Shown here: in pieces, positions 54,008 through 64,000 of the stretch
Layout: the number at the start of each line of letters is the position of its first letter
How positions within the stretch are numbered: position 1 is the first letter of the stretch
The notes under the pieces: generated by a model
What the model saw: only the letters and a program-made list of their open reading frames with translations
What the model was told of the DNA's origin: nothing
Database searches by the model: none
NCBI GenBank assembly: GCA_027186245.1
Contig: CP114496.1
Span: 379,501-443,500 of the forward strand
Reading direction: 5' to 3'
DNA from: Coriaria nepalensis
Lineage: Eukaryota > Streptophyta > Magnoliopsida > Cucurbitales > Coriariaceae
Length of the DNA stretch: 64,000 nucleotides
Made by a program: the position numbers and the translations under genes

Positions 54008-56145
54008 TCAAAACAAGTACTCAATTAGGAACAGCTTCACAATCCTCCCCTTCGAATTAACATTAACAATCACCATTTTCTCATGATCGTCATAACCAAA
54101 ATCCACCACAATTCCATCAACTTTACATCCCTTTGGCTTCTTAGAAGCAAAAGCTCTCATTTCCCCACTTCCCTTAACTCCAACTCTAACCAAATCCCCA
54201 TCCTAATCAATATCCACTGTTTGGATAGCACCCCCTGAGTTTAACATATTCACCAATCCAATCACAGCAAAGTAGACGAATTTCTTGGCCAAAACTCTAA
54301 CTGGAGCGACGACAAGAAGTTCATAGTTTAACTGGTCGAGAGAGATTTTGATGTTTTCTGATGTTTTCAAGAGCTTGAGCTTCTTTAGTTGGAGCATGTA
54401 GACAGCAAAAATGGTCACTCCTTCGAGTGGAATTGGGTTTTGGAATTTGGAATTGTTCCATTCTACGTCTTTAGGACCGGCCAAACAGGTTAATGAGAAG
54501 GCATATTCCGGGTTTCTTTTGTTCCACCTTGATTTGGGACACCAACCTCCTCCTTGACAGTTAAATACCCCTAGAACTCATGTACACTGCAATAATAAAG
54601 ACAAATTACTAAAACAGTTCAGTTTTAGAGCTCAAGAAATCTAGTATAAGCTCATACAGTAACTTGGATTCCTAAAATATAATTGAAGCACACTAATACT
54701 AATCTAGGCTCAGTTCCTCTCGGATATGATTCGAACAATATACCCGAAAGATAACTTGTTTCTATCCTGATTTCGATCTTTTATCCCTAGTCTCTGAAAC
54801 AGGTAAATACACTCAACTGACTCTCACCTTGTTTTGAAGATATTTATGCTGTAGAAAACTGAAAATATGACTTCTAATTTCTAAGAGAAGAGGGAGAAGG
54901 AAGTCTTTACCTTGTTGAGATTCCAAATTTTGAGCATTGTTTTGCCATTGTGAAGAGTGTCTTCAAAGAGGCAGTCTCTACTAGGAAGAGCATAATGTTG
55001 GCATCTCAAAATAGACCCATCAGGCAAAACAAGGATCTTAAGCAATTCAAAGTCATGGTTTTTCCTACCGAGTCACTCACATAAATGGGCCCACCAGAAA
55101 TAGCCCGAGAAGCTGCGTGAAATCAAGCACAAGGGTGGGTTCATTGAAACTTGTCCCAATCTGGCTGTATGAAATTGCCCATCCACAAACTATTGTAAGC
55201 ATAATACATCATGTGACACCTTTATAGCAAATATGGATCCCCAGAAGGATCCGCCGTCCAAAAATCATCTCCTATTCAACCCAAAATAAAACATAAAAAA
55301 AACAAAACAAAACAAAAAACAAAAAAATACAAGCAAATTATGAGTGAAATAAATTATGCTAAAAAGCTATAGCCTCTGTTCCGAGCAACATGAAGTCATT
55401 GGAATGCTCCATGCTTGCAATAACTCCATTTCCTTTGAAGTGCTTCTTGATTGAACTAGTTGGTGCTTTGTAATAAGCTTTACCTAGCTCTACTCTACCA
55501 CCATAGTCTTCACATAACATTTCAAGCAACTGCATGATCAATAATGTATCAATTAATTACTTCAACATGTAATTGGCGCAAAATCATCAACTATTGAGCG
55601 TCTCAATCATTCTCAATTTATCAATTGGACACATATTTCAGACAAATATTTACTTTGAGTTAAATGCCAAATTCTTGCAAATAAACCTTGGAAGAGTATT
55701 TTAAACTACAATTGATAAATAAGTAAGGAAGAAAGAGAGAGTTTTTGTAGAACTTACATGGATAACATCAACCTTGACACCATCAATGCCTACAGACTGA
55801 AGATGAGAGTGAGCCCATCAAACATCTTGTGGACCAGACCAGGTGGGACCAACCCAACACCATTACTTACATTCTTGTCCACAGCTAGATCCTCCATTGT
55901 CATCGGCAAACTCTCAGGCAGCTTAGGACTAACAATCCTCGACTCAACTAAACCAACAACATTAGGTCTAATCCCACCCCAATACCCACGGAATGCATGC
56001 CATACATACCCATGCTCAACACTCCTAACTCTTCCTTAAAGTCCCGTGTAAAGGCATCCAAACTCTTATCAGAGACCCTAGATGTACTCTTATATTCCAT
56101 AAATTTCTAATTCTCTACAAATTTTGCTAACCTATATGGAATTTG

Positions 56146-56670
56146 TGTTGGAAAATGCTTGTTTTGGCTCAAAAGGTCGATGGGTTGATGTTCGAAGGGT
56201 CGATGGGTCGATGTTTTGTGTTTGCTCAAAGGATCGAAGGTACTCAATAATTTGAAGAGTCGACATACTCGATAGGATCGACATATTCCATGATTGCAGT
56301 TTACCTATTATGTGAAGATTAAAATAAAAGTTTTTTTTCTTTTTTTTTTTGTGATGTGATCGGATCCCTGCTTCCATCACTCTTTATCTTTTATTATTAG
56401 TTATTCTGATCATGTTGAAGCTGAAAAATCAAGTTTTTAGTTTAGATCTATCCTTCAAACTCTTAAAAAATATAAGTGGCTATATCATAAGCATGCTCTG
56501 CTGAAATCATACTTGTTCTGTTTATTATTAGTTTAATTGTATTTCAATTGTTAACTTGTAATCTGTTTTTCCTATATATATTATAAGTCTATCAAGTTCA
56601 ATAAAAGTAAGTTTGACTAAAATTGCTTGTTCATCTATTTTACAAACATTTTCAGTTATGTTTTCTAACA
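56146..56670 (+). repeat. 5' LTR of the copia element
   Basis: 525 bp, from TGTTGGAAAA to TTCTAACA. It carries short repeated words such as GGTCGATGGGT and GTCGACATACTCGA. A TATA-like stretch (TATATATT) lies near 56573-56580, with the conserved 3' region 'CAATAAAAGTAAGTTTGACT' after it. Confidence 0.85.
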
Positions 56671-58263
56671 TGGTATCAGAACTTTCTAAATCTTAGAGGC
56701 CTGCATACAACCTTTTTTTTTTTTTTTTTAATTTAGAAAAACTCTTAAAGTAAAACAAACTATATTCCCAACTACTCAACCACAAATCTAAAATGTCTAA
56801 TCCCAACTAAGTGAGCTTACCTTCTCTACCAACATTTACTGGAAAGGAATACCACAGTGTGAAAATGCAAAATTATTTGATTGCATTTTATATGTGGGAT
56901 ACAGTAGATGAAGGGTATGAAGCACCAAATGAGGATACAAGCCTCACGGTCACTCAACTCAAGAATGAAAAGGAGAAAAAGCAGAAGAATTTTAGAGCAA
57001 TCACAGTGCTCCAATCAACCATCTCAAATGAGATATACACAAGAGTTCTTGGCATCAAAAATGCCAAAATTGTTTGAGACAATCTAAGAGATGAATTTCA
57101 TGGTTCCAAAAGAGTGAGGGTTGTGAACTTGCTAGTTGCAAGGAGAGAATTTAAAGCTTTAAGGATGAAGGAGGGTGAAAATCTTAAAGCTTACATTGAG
57201 AAGCTAAATGCTGCTATAAGTCAGCTAAAGATCCATGGAAATGATATATCTGAAAGTGATATCGTCAACAAGGTGTTGATTAGTCTGTCAAGAAAGTTTG
57301 ACTCGAAGGTCGACACCATCGAGAAAAGCAAGGATCTATCGACCTTGACCTTGATTGAGTTATTGGGGTCTTTTCAAGCCAATGAAATGAGACACTCAAA
57401 TAAAAACTTGGTTAGTACTGAGGGTGTTTATCATGTTAAGCAAAAAAACCCTCGGAAGAAGGAAAAATCAAACAAGTCGTCCAATGGAGTTTTCTAACAA
57501 AAGGAATTAGTTTAGTTGCAATTTTTGTAAGAAATAAGGCCATTTTGAGAAGTTTTGTTGAAGCAAGAACAAGATTGAATATTCAATCTGCAAAAAGTTT
57601 GGACATATGGATAAAAATTGCAGAAGAAAGTCTTTTGATGTTGGACCCTCATCCCAACAAACAAGTGTAGCATAACAAGAGAAGTATTTGTTCACAGTTC
57701 ATTTAAATTTTGGGTCTAAGAATAAACCTCAGTGTCACTATTGCAAGAGGTTTGGACACATTGAGAGGGAATGCAGGAAGAAGTTTGAGACACATCAATC
57801 TCAAACTCCTCAACCTATCAAATAGAAATATCAATTGAAGAACAACTTTTCATGGTTTCTTTGTTAGTAGAAAAGCTAAACAAAGATGAATGGATTATTA
57901 ACAGTGGGTGTACTAGTCACATGACCTTCAACAAAAGCTTATTTCAAATGCTGAATGACTCCATCAAAACCAAAGTCACCATTGGTAATGCTGAAATGAA
58001 AGCTATAGCACATAAATTTTGGTCATGCTGAAATGAAGAAGATCAGCTCTTTAAGCAAGAAGAATTTGGTGGAGAACATTCTACAACTAGAAGTTCTTAA
58101 AGATGTTTGTGAAAGTAGTCAATTAGGGAAGATGCACAAACTTCCATTTTCTTCAAATCAAGCTCAATCTTAAAAAAAGATTAAGATCCTGAGATCAAAT
58201 AATTGAGGGAAATTCATCTCAGCTGTTTTCAATCGATTGTGTTGGAAAACAAGTATAGAACGG

Positions 58264-58770
58264 TGTTGGAAAATGCTTGTTTTAGCTCGATGAGTCGATG
58301 GGTCGATGTTTGAAGGGTCAATAGTTTGTGTTAGGTCGAAGGGTCGAGGGTACTTGACGGTTCGAAGAGTCGACATACTCAACGGATCGACGTACTCAGC
58401 AACTGCAGTTTGCATATTGCTCGAAGATCAAAATAGAAATTTTTTTTTAATGTGATGTAATCGGATCTCTGCTTCCATCACCCTTTATCTGTTATTATTA
58501 GTTGTTCTGATCAAGTTGTTAAAGCCGAAAAATTAAGTTTTTGATTTAAATCTATTCTTCGGACTCTTGAAAAGTATGGGTGACTATGTTAAGAGTATGC
58601 TCTGCTTAAGTCATATTTGCTTTGTTTATTATTAGTTTAATTATTTTTTAATTGTTAACTCTTAATCAGTTTTTCTATATATATGTTGTAAGTCAAGTTC
58701 AATAAAAGAAGTTTGACTGAAATCTCTTGTTCCTCTATTTTACGAGCGTTTTCAATTCTGTTTTCTAACA
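58264..58770 (+). repeat. 3' LTR of the copia element
   Basis: 507 bp with the same ends as the 5' LTR. It differs from it by scattered substitutions and small gaps, so the insertion is not recent. It has the same GTCGA-rich words (GTCGACATACTCAACGG) and the 'CAATAAAAGAAGTTTGACT' block. Confidence 0.85.
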
Positions 58771-59602
58771 ATTTTCTCACCTGCTTCTGTTTAATCCATA
58801 GGCTTATGATACTCACCATTAATGATGGATCTTGGACCATCATGATCATGAGAAATTGATTGCCACCTGGAGAACACCCACCCTCCACAAGGGCACTCAC
58901 TCCTCTCTAATCCCCTTAGGGTTCACCTTGATAAAATGCATCCCATGTACACCCTCCAAACTTGTCTACAATGCCTGGTGGGTTCTTCTCTTCAAGAAGT
59001 TTGAAAGTGCCCAAGTGAACTCTCACCACTTTCATGGATTCTTCTTTGACAAGATTGTACGGATCATCACCAACATGCATGTACAAACAGCTTCTGAAAC
59101 TGGACCCACAAACTTGCGTGGACCCACTTTCAACACACATTTCCACGTAATCATCATCATAAGGATTGAGTGCAGCTCTAAAAGGTCCTTCAATAATGGG
59201 AAGGAGAAGTACATTAGGCCTTCCCTTATCATTCTTGTCTAGAATCAACATCTGGGTTTCATGTTCCACATCGCTTCCATTACTTCCAACCCCGTGGGTT
59301 GTCCACCACACCTTAAAATTGAAAATGTTCATGAACTTGATGTTGCTGAGCTTTCCAATAGGGACGACATATCGGCTTTTGGGCTTTTCAGAGAGAAAAC
59401 CGACAAAGCAACCAACCAGGTTCTTGGTCTTGTCCGAAGAGATGAAAGGTGAAGAGGTGGATATGATATTTGCAGGGACTTGGGTCAGAATTGGATGCCC
59501 ATTAGCTAGAAAGTTTGAACCTTCTAGTGTTATTGACAAGGGTAGGGTAATTTCTACCACACCCATTACGTCTACTACATTTTTACTCACGCTTGGAGCC
59601 AT

Positions 59603-61899
59603 GTTTGTAGTGGAGAGAGAGAGAGAGAGAAAGAGAAACAAAAGCTCAAGAGAAGAGTCTAGAGAGAGGGTGATGGTTTAAGATTGACAGTTTGAGAGGG
59701 TGGCTATATATAGGAAGTGAAAAGGAGAATCTGGAAGGAGAGCACAAAGTTCTGGTTTTCAGTTTGATTGTAGGAACAAAAGTACAAGTTGGGAGTGAAA
59801 TCGGGCTCTAATGTGGACAAACTTCTAGCACCATCTATCCATGCAAATTGGACGGTAAGATTGTCATCTTTTAAACGTCGGCTCTTCTTGCTTATAATGT
59901 AATTTATATTGTTTTCTGAAAATAAAAGCAAGTATTAAAAATTATAATGTGTCAAGTTTCTGTTTACAATATCTTAAATTAGCTAAGAACATTCTATGAC
60001 CTACTCTGAATTTTTTTTAATTATTTTCGGAAATATTAAGAGTAGACCAATATCTTGAACTAATGAATTTAATTTAATTATTCACTCAATATTATTTTTA
60101 AAATAAAGATATGTTCTCAATTAATCTCACCCGTTGGTGCATAAGAATGGGGAGCCGGCAATGACATGCTATCTGATTGCCATTTGGTAACTCTTCCGAC
60201 ATAATCTCTGATGCAATCACTTCCATTCGACCATTATCCTCAATATCTCACTTATACAATATCTTGAACAGTTGCAGATTACTGGGCCTTTAGACGATGA
60301 AACAGAAAGTGGAACTTTCTGATTATAATTGGACAAGTGACCCATGTCTGAACTCATATTTTACCTCTGAATATTGTCTCCTATTTTACTTTAGCTATAA
60401 TCGCCAAAGCTTTAAAAAGTTTGAGAGGGGCAAAAAACTATTACATAAAAATAAGGGGGTTAAAAAAAGATTTGTACCCAAAATTTTAATAATTTTAAGG
60501 CTAAAATCCTAATTTAAGCAAATTTGAGTGTGTATAATGCTCACTTTCACCTCCCTCTCCGCCCCTATTTATATGCAAGTTCCTAATATAGAAAGTTAAG
60601 AGTTAAAACTATTTATGTGAAATTAACAATTTAGAAGGTAACATAATCCGAACCCAAAACTTTTGCTTAAATGCCGTGGTTTGAACCCGTCCTAGTTCAC
60701 GTGCAAATTCCTAATATGAAAAGTGAGAGTCAAATTATTTACACGTGAAATTAATAATTTAGGAATTAATATGATTTAAACACGAGACCTTTATTCAAAT
60801 AACATATTAAATTATAACTAATTCAAAAAACTCCGAGTTTTTAAAAAAAATCAATTTATATTAAATTTATCAAATATTAAAATTTTACAGACTATCATTT
60901 ATAAGTGATTAATAAATAAATAACATCAAAAAAAAAAATCACGGTTTTTATTATTGTTAAAGTTTGTAGATTAACTTCAAGACATAATTTTACACACCAC
61001 CTTGTTTCTCCATCCCTCTCTTCCTTCTAAGATTTCTCCATCCCTCTCTTCTTTCTAAGATCACTTAGAAACAACTAAATAAGACATGTTACATCATTTC
61101 AGTCATGAAGATAAAAATGTTTTGAGCTATTAACATATAAGACCTAGATGGGGTACAAACTCGTATCTTGTTGCTCCCTATTTGTGTACTTTATACATGA
61201 CCCACTCATCAACAACATTGCCAAACTACATTATTTTGTCTTTCACATTCAAATTATCCCAAATTTCAATTGTCTCGTTAACAATTCACCACCCAATTTA
61301 TAGTAACTTGTTTTGATTATGATTTGGGTTTAGAGACGTATTATCTATTTTTGAGTTGTTACTCATCATTTATGGTTTTATAATTCCATGAAAAAGAGAT
61401 TTTGTCATAATACATATCTTCATAAATTAAATATGTACAATGTATGAGTATAGTACACTTGTCTTCCCTGAAGTTTTCGACAATTTGGTTTAACCCCCTC
61501 ATGTTTTACAAGCTAAATATTCAAGCATAGAAACTTTCAAATAACTAAACTTAACCCCTTGTTTTTAAATTCTCTCATTTTCTTACTATTATTATTATTA
61601 TTTTTTTTTTACTAATAATTATAAATAAGTATTGACGGGGGATATTGATTGGATATGATGTAACACCAGCGAACAATTATGAAATAGAAAGAAAACATAA
61701 ATTTTAACCCAACCAAATTTTATTCTTTCATGTTTCAGTACATTTATTTAAGTGTAGATAATTAATTTTTAATTTGTTTTCATCAGGCATGAGCCCATCC
61801 TACATCACATGTGTGTCATCTCTGCCGGTCATTATATGACCTTAAACAAGCGTCGCGAGCCTAGTATCATGCCTTAAGTGCTACTCTTATCTCACTTAG
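59603..61899. other. Pseudogene upstream region and intergenic repeats
   Basis: The first 150 bases hold a GA run (59613-59634) next to the old start codon. Two diverged tandem copies of an about 130-bp unit lie at roughly 60565-60815 (shared words 'GCAA(G/A)TTCCTAATAT', 'GTGAAATTAA(C/T)AATTTAG'). A 30-bp direct repeat, 'TTTCTCCATCCCTCTCTTC', lies at about 61004-61052. An (ATT)n run is near 61588-61605. No gene seen. Confidence 0.45.
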
Positions 61900-62840
61900 T
61901 AATGATGCATCATTATTTATTCTTTAGCATGCGGACTTTGTCACCTATTTTCTTGTATATGTTGATGATCTGCTTCTTATTGGGAGTGACTCACTACTTC
62001 TCTCTTAGTTAGTCGATCACCTCAGTGCTCTGTTCTGCCTCAAAGACCTTAAGGCGTTAACCTTCTTTCTTGGAATAGAAGTCATTACTTATATTCAAAG
62101 CATCTTGCTCAGTTAGCAAAAATATATTGTTGATATTCTTCGTAAGCACGACATGGCTTAAGCTCATTCTCTCACAACCCCGATGTCATCTAAGCAATCT
62201 ATATCTCTATCATATGGTACCCCTATACCTGATGTCACACCTTACCGGTAACTTATCGGAGCCCTTTAATATCTCACACTAACTCGGTCAAACATTACCT
62301 TTCCGGTTAACCGCTTAGCTCAATTCATGCAAAGGCCTCTCACTGACCATTGGATCGTAGCAAAAAGAATTCTTTGATATTTTAAAGGAACTGTCTCTCA
62401 TGGGTTGCTCATTCACCGATCGCCATCTCTATCCATAATGGCATATTCAGATGCCGATTAGGCGGGTAATCTTGATGATCGCACATCCACTTCTGCAATT
62501 GTTGTCTTTATGGGCCCTAATCCTATCACTTGGAGCACCAGAAAACAACGAGCCGTCGCTCGCTCTTCCACTAAAGCGGAATATCGTGCCCTTGCATATG
62601 CAATGGCCGAAATAGAATGAATTTGCAATCTCTTTACAGAACTTCGCATCCCCATCACCAAACCTCCTTCTCTTTTTTGTGACAATATTGGGACAACACA
62701 ACTTTCTCTTAATCCAGTCATGCATTTCCGCATGAAACACATCGTCATTGATCTCCACTTTGTTTAGGATCTAGTCGCTAAAGGTCTGTCTTCTCATGTC
62801 CCATATCAGCACCATAGATCAATTAGCAGATCTGGTACAC
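61900..62840 (+). mobile_element. Decayed copia reverse transcriptase/RNase H fragment
   Basis: One frame reads 'YFLVYVDDLLLIGSDS' (61950s), containing the YVDD catalytic box of copia RT. It continues with 'LKDLKALTFFLGIEV', 'PYR*LIGAL*YLT' and 'TRSNITFPVNRLAQFM'. RNase H follows with 'MAYSDAD*AGNLDDRTSTS' near 62440 and 'ARSSTKAEYRALA' near 62560. Many in-frame stops show long decay. No LTR is paired with it; the element is 5'-truncated. Confidence 0.8.
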
Positions 62841-64000
62841 ATGAAGATTAAAAGAGACAAAATTAATTAGGTTCTCATCAAAATCACTAAGCTGATTGTA
62901 TAATTATTAACAATCATGAAATAGCTTATACGTGTTGGAAGGAGATTAAAATTAATTTTCTGATTAGGACAGTCTAACCCGTGATTAGCTCTAGTTGTAG
63001 TAAGCTCCAATTCTTATGGGGGCCACATGTTTATCCGGATTGACACATGACACGTGTGGGTTAAACTGAAGGGGGAAAATATATATGTTATCCTCAAGGA
63101 AGATTCAAACCTGTCTGATTAGGTAAATTTCTACATTTTCATGAAGAAAATTTTAGGTTTTGTCGGCAAATGTCAAGTTTAAGCTTAGTTAAATCAATTA
63201 GGAAGAGTTTTTTTTTATTATGAAAGAGTCATTAATGTGACACTATGGTCCACCTGTCCTAAGATTTCTCTTTTTCATTGCCGTTATCTTGTACTGTTTT
63301 TTTTTTTTCAACCCTCATCTAGTTTTTGCAGTTTGCAGAGAAAAATTCTACTTGTGTACACATTTATTACATTTTCAGGGCCTATAATTCTATTTTGTTT
63401 TTGTTTTTGTTTTTTTCATTATTTTACTTATCACATATAATGCCTTCATTCACATATTTGTACAAGATATATATATATAATATAGCAGCAAATTTTTTTT
63501 GTTGGTAGAAATTGAATTGGGGTAATTTCATGGATGAGGAACTCTATAGTTGGACAAAGATGTGGAGTCGTTGGCATTACAATGAACAATAAAAGAGTCA
63601 AGTTCAAAGTGTTTTGATTGTCTTAAGGAAGTAATTAGAGCATAATACAAAAGCAAGGATGGTGTTTGTGAAAACTAAGACCCCTTTTTTTTCCATTTGG
63701 ATCATAATTTTATTTTCTCTAATTTTATTTTCTTTTCTTTTTTTAAATAATAAAAGAACCTGAATCAGTAGAGAGAGTAGAGCAGAAAATATGTTTTTAA
63801 AAATGGAAAAGAAACAAAAGTTAGAGAAATAAAAAAGTAAATTAAATTTATAAAGAGAGTAAAAGAAGAGGAGAAAATAACTTAACATGATGAGATAAGG
63901 CAGAATTTTCCAAAAAAATTGACCCTTTTGTCTCTATAGTAATTTGTCAATAAAGTTTCTGAAGAGCGTGATTAAGCATCTAACTTGGGTGGTATTGATA
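62841..64000. other. AT-rich sequence to the end of the window
   Basis: Possibly the 3' LTR of the preceding copia fragment in its first part; after that A/T-rich sequence with poly-T runs near 63298-63309 and (TA)n near 63470-63480. No gene seen. Confidence 0.35.

Larger units (their letters stand above)
56146..58770 (+). mobile_element. Internally deleted copia retrotransposon inserted in the raffinose synthase pseudogene
   Basis: Two LTRs, 56146-56670 and 58264-58770, both start TGTTGGAAAATGCTTG and end TTTTCTAACA. The primer site TGGTATCAGA follows the first LTR at 56671, matching initiator tRNA-Met. The interior carries a broken gag: 'LPTFTGKEYHSVKMQNYL', a central region with 'LKAYIEKLN', and CCHC-type knuckles (C-X2-C-X4-H-X4-C, seen as CKKFGHMDKNC and CKRFGHIERECRK). 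A short protease/GAG-pre-integrase trace follows near 58040-58160, and then the 3' LTR directly. Integrase, reverse transcriptase and RNase H are absent. Flanks ATTTG and ATTTT fit a 5-bp duplication with one change. It needs another element's enzymes to move. Confidence 0.85.
54008..59602 (-). pseudogene. Raffinose synthase (galactinol-sucrose galactosyltransferase) pseudogene
   Basis: The living enzyme moves galactose from galactinol to sucrose. Pieces lie in order on the minus strand. The N-terminal exon begins at 59602 (MAPSVSKN...) and reads normally through 'GCFVGF', 'KVWWTTHG', 'LLLPIIEGPFRAAL' and 'DKFGGCTWDAFYQ', with Gly replacing the usual first Trp in FGWCTWDAFY. Frame is then lost several times (59,000-58,800: VNPKGI, ALVEGGC, DHDG fragments). 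A copia element fills 56146-58770. Homology resumes at 56145-55760 ('MTMEDLAVDKN', 'VGIDGVKVDVIH' in a shifted frame). It continues at 55541-55360 (LLEMLCEDYGGRV, IASMEH) and about 55280-54910 (DPSGDP, SGGPIYVSDSVG, with in-frame stops). The last exon is at about 54585-54008 (FNCQGGGWCPKSRWN, then a stop after VDID, end IEYLF). Several frameshifts and stops, besides the insertion, make it dead. Confidence 0.88.

Noticed and set aside
54203..54484. Open frame beginning MAGPKDVEWNN considered as a separate small gene
   Set aside because: It is the interior of the last raffinose synthase exon; homology continues upstream in the same frame.
59166..59681. 171-codon plus-strand frame opposite the raffinose synthase N-terminal exon
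   Set aside because: The minus strand encodes the clearly homologous protein; this frame has no similarity.

Overview
The window is nuclear DNA from a flowering plant, most likely a eudicot. Genes are spaced several kilobases apart, split by GT-AG introns, and set in AT-rich sequence full of decayed retrotransposons, MITEs and microsatellites. The protein families present (FRO, R2R3-MYB, LOB, TAR, oleosin, raffinose synthase) are plant families. I cannot name the species from sequence alone.

Layout. 1-470: the 3' end of a Ty1/copia element. 473-3381 (-): an eight-exon ferric reductase gene (FRO family). 3382-10832: mostly repeats, with a complete-looking hAT-type MITE (5584-6156) and a decayed copia element on the minus strand (about 6840-10042). 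10833-14516 (+): a ten-exon DEAD-box RNA helicase like RH30. 16302-17641 (-): a three-exon R2R3-MYB gene of the MYB61/MYB86 type. 17642-22386: AT-rich repeats with a solo LTR-like block. 22387-25253 (+): a class I histone deacetylase like HDA6. 26037-27029 (+): an intronless spermidine-synthase-fold methyltransferase-like gene. 27030-33700: a Tourist-like MITE, a LINE remnant and a GC-rich repeated block. 34823-35392 (+): a LOB-domain gene very like LOB itself. 35393-43862: a TRIM-like paired LTR, microsatellites and several tandem-repeat arrays. 43863-44504 (+): oleosin. 45030-49608 (-): a five-exon tryptophan aminotransferase-related gene (TAR2-like). 54008-59602 (-): a raffinose synthase pseudogene cut in two by a 2.6-kb internally deleted copia element with both LTRs. 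61900-62840 (+): a decayed copia RT/RNase H fragment.

Exon boundaries were built by hand. In each of the five spliced genes the joined exons keep one open frame with GT-AG introns, and in the MYB gene the first two exons have the family's standard sizes (133 and 130 bp).

The genes are independent units; there is no operon-like logic and no biosynthetic cluster. The intact genes cover iron uptake (FRO), RNA metabolism (RH30), chromatin repression (HDA6), transcription (MYB, LOB), auxin synthesis (TAR2) and oil-body structure (oleosin). The most instructive part is the transposon history: a dead raffinose synthase split by a non-autonomous copia element, a hAT MITE with a readable 8-bp target duplication, a Tourist-like MITE with TAA duplication, a TRIM-like element, and a 17-bp minisatellite whose motif recurs in the copia LTRs. 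I found no convincing new enzyme system.
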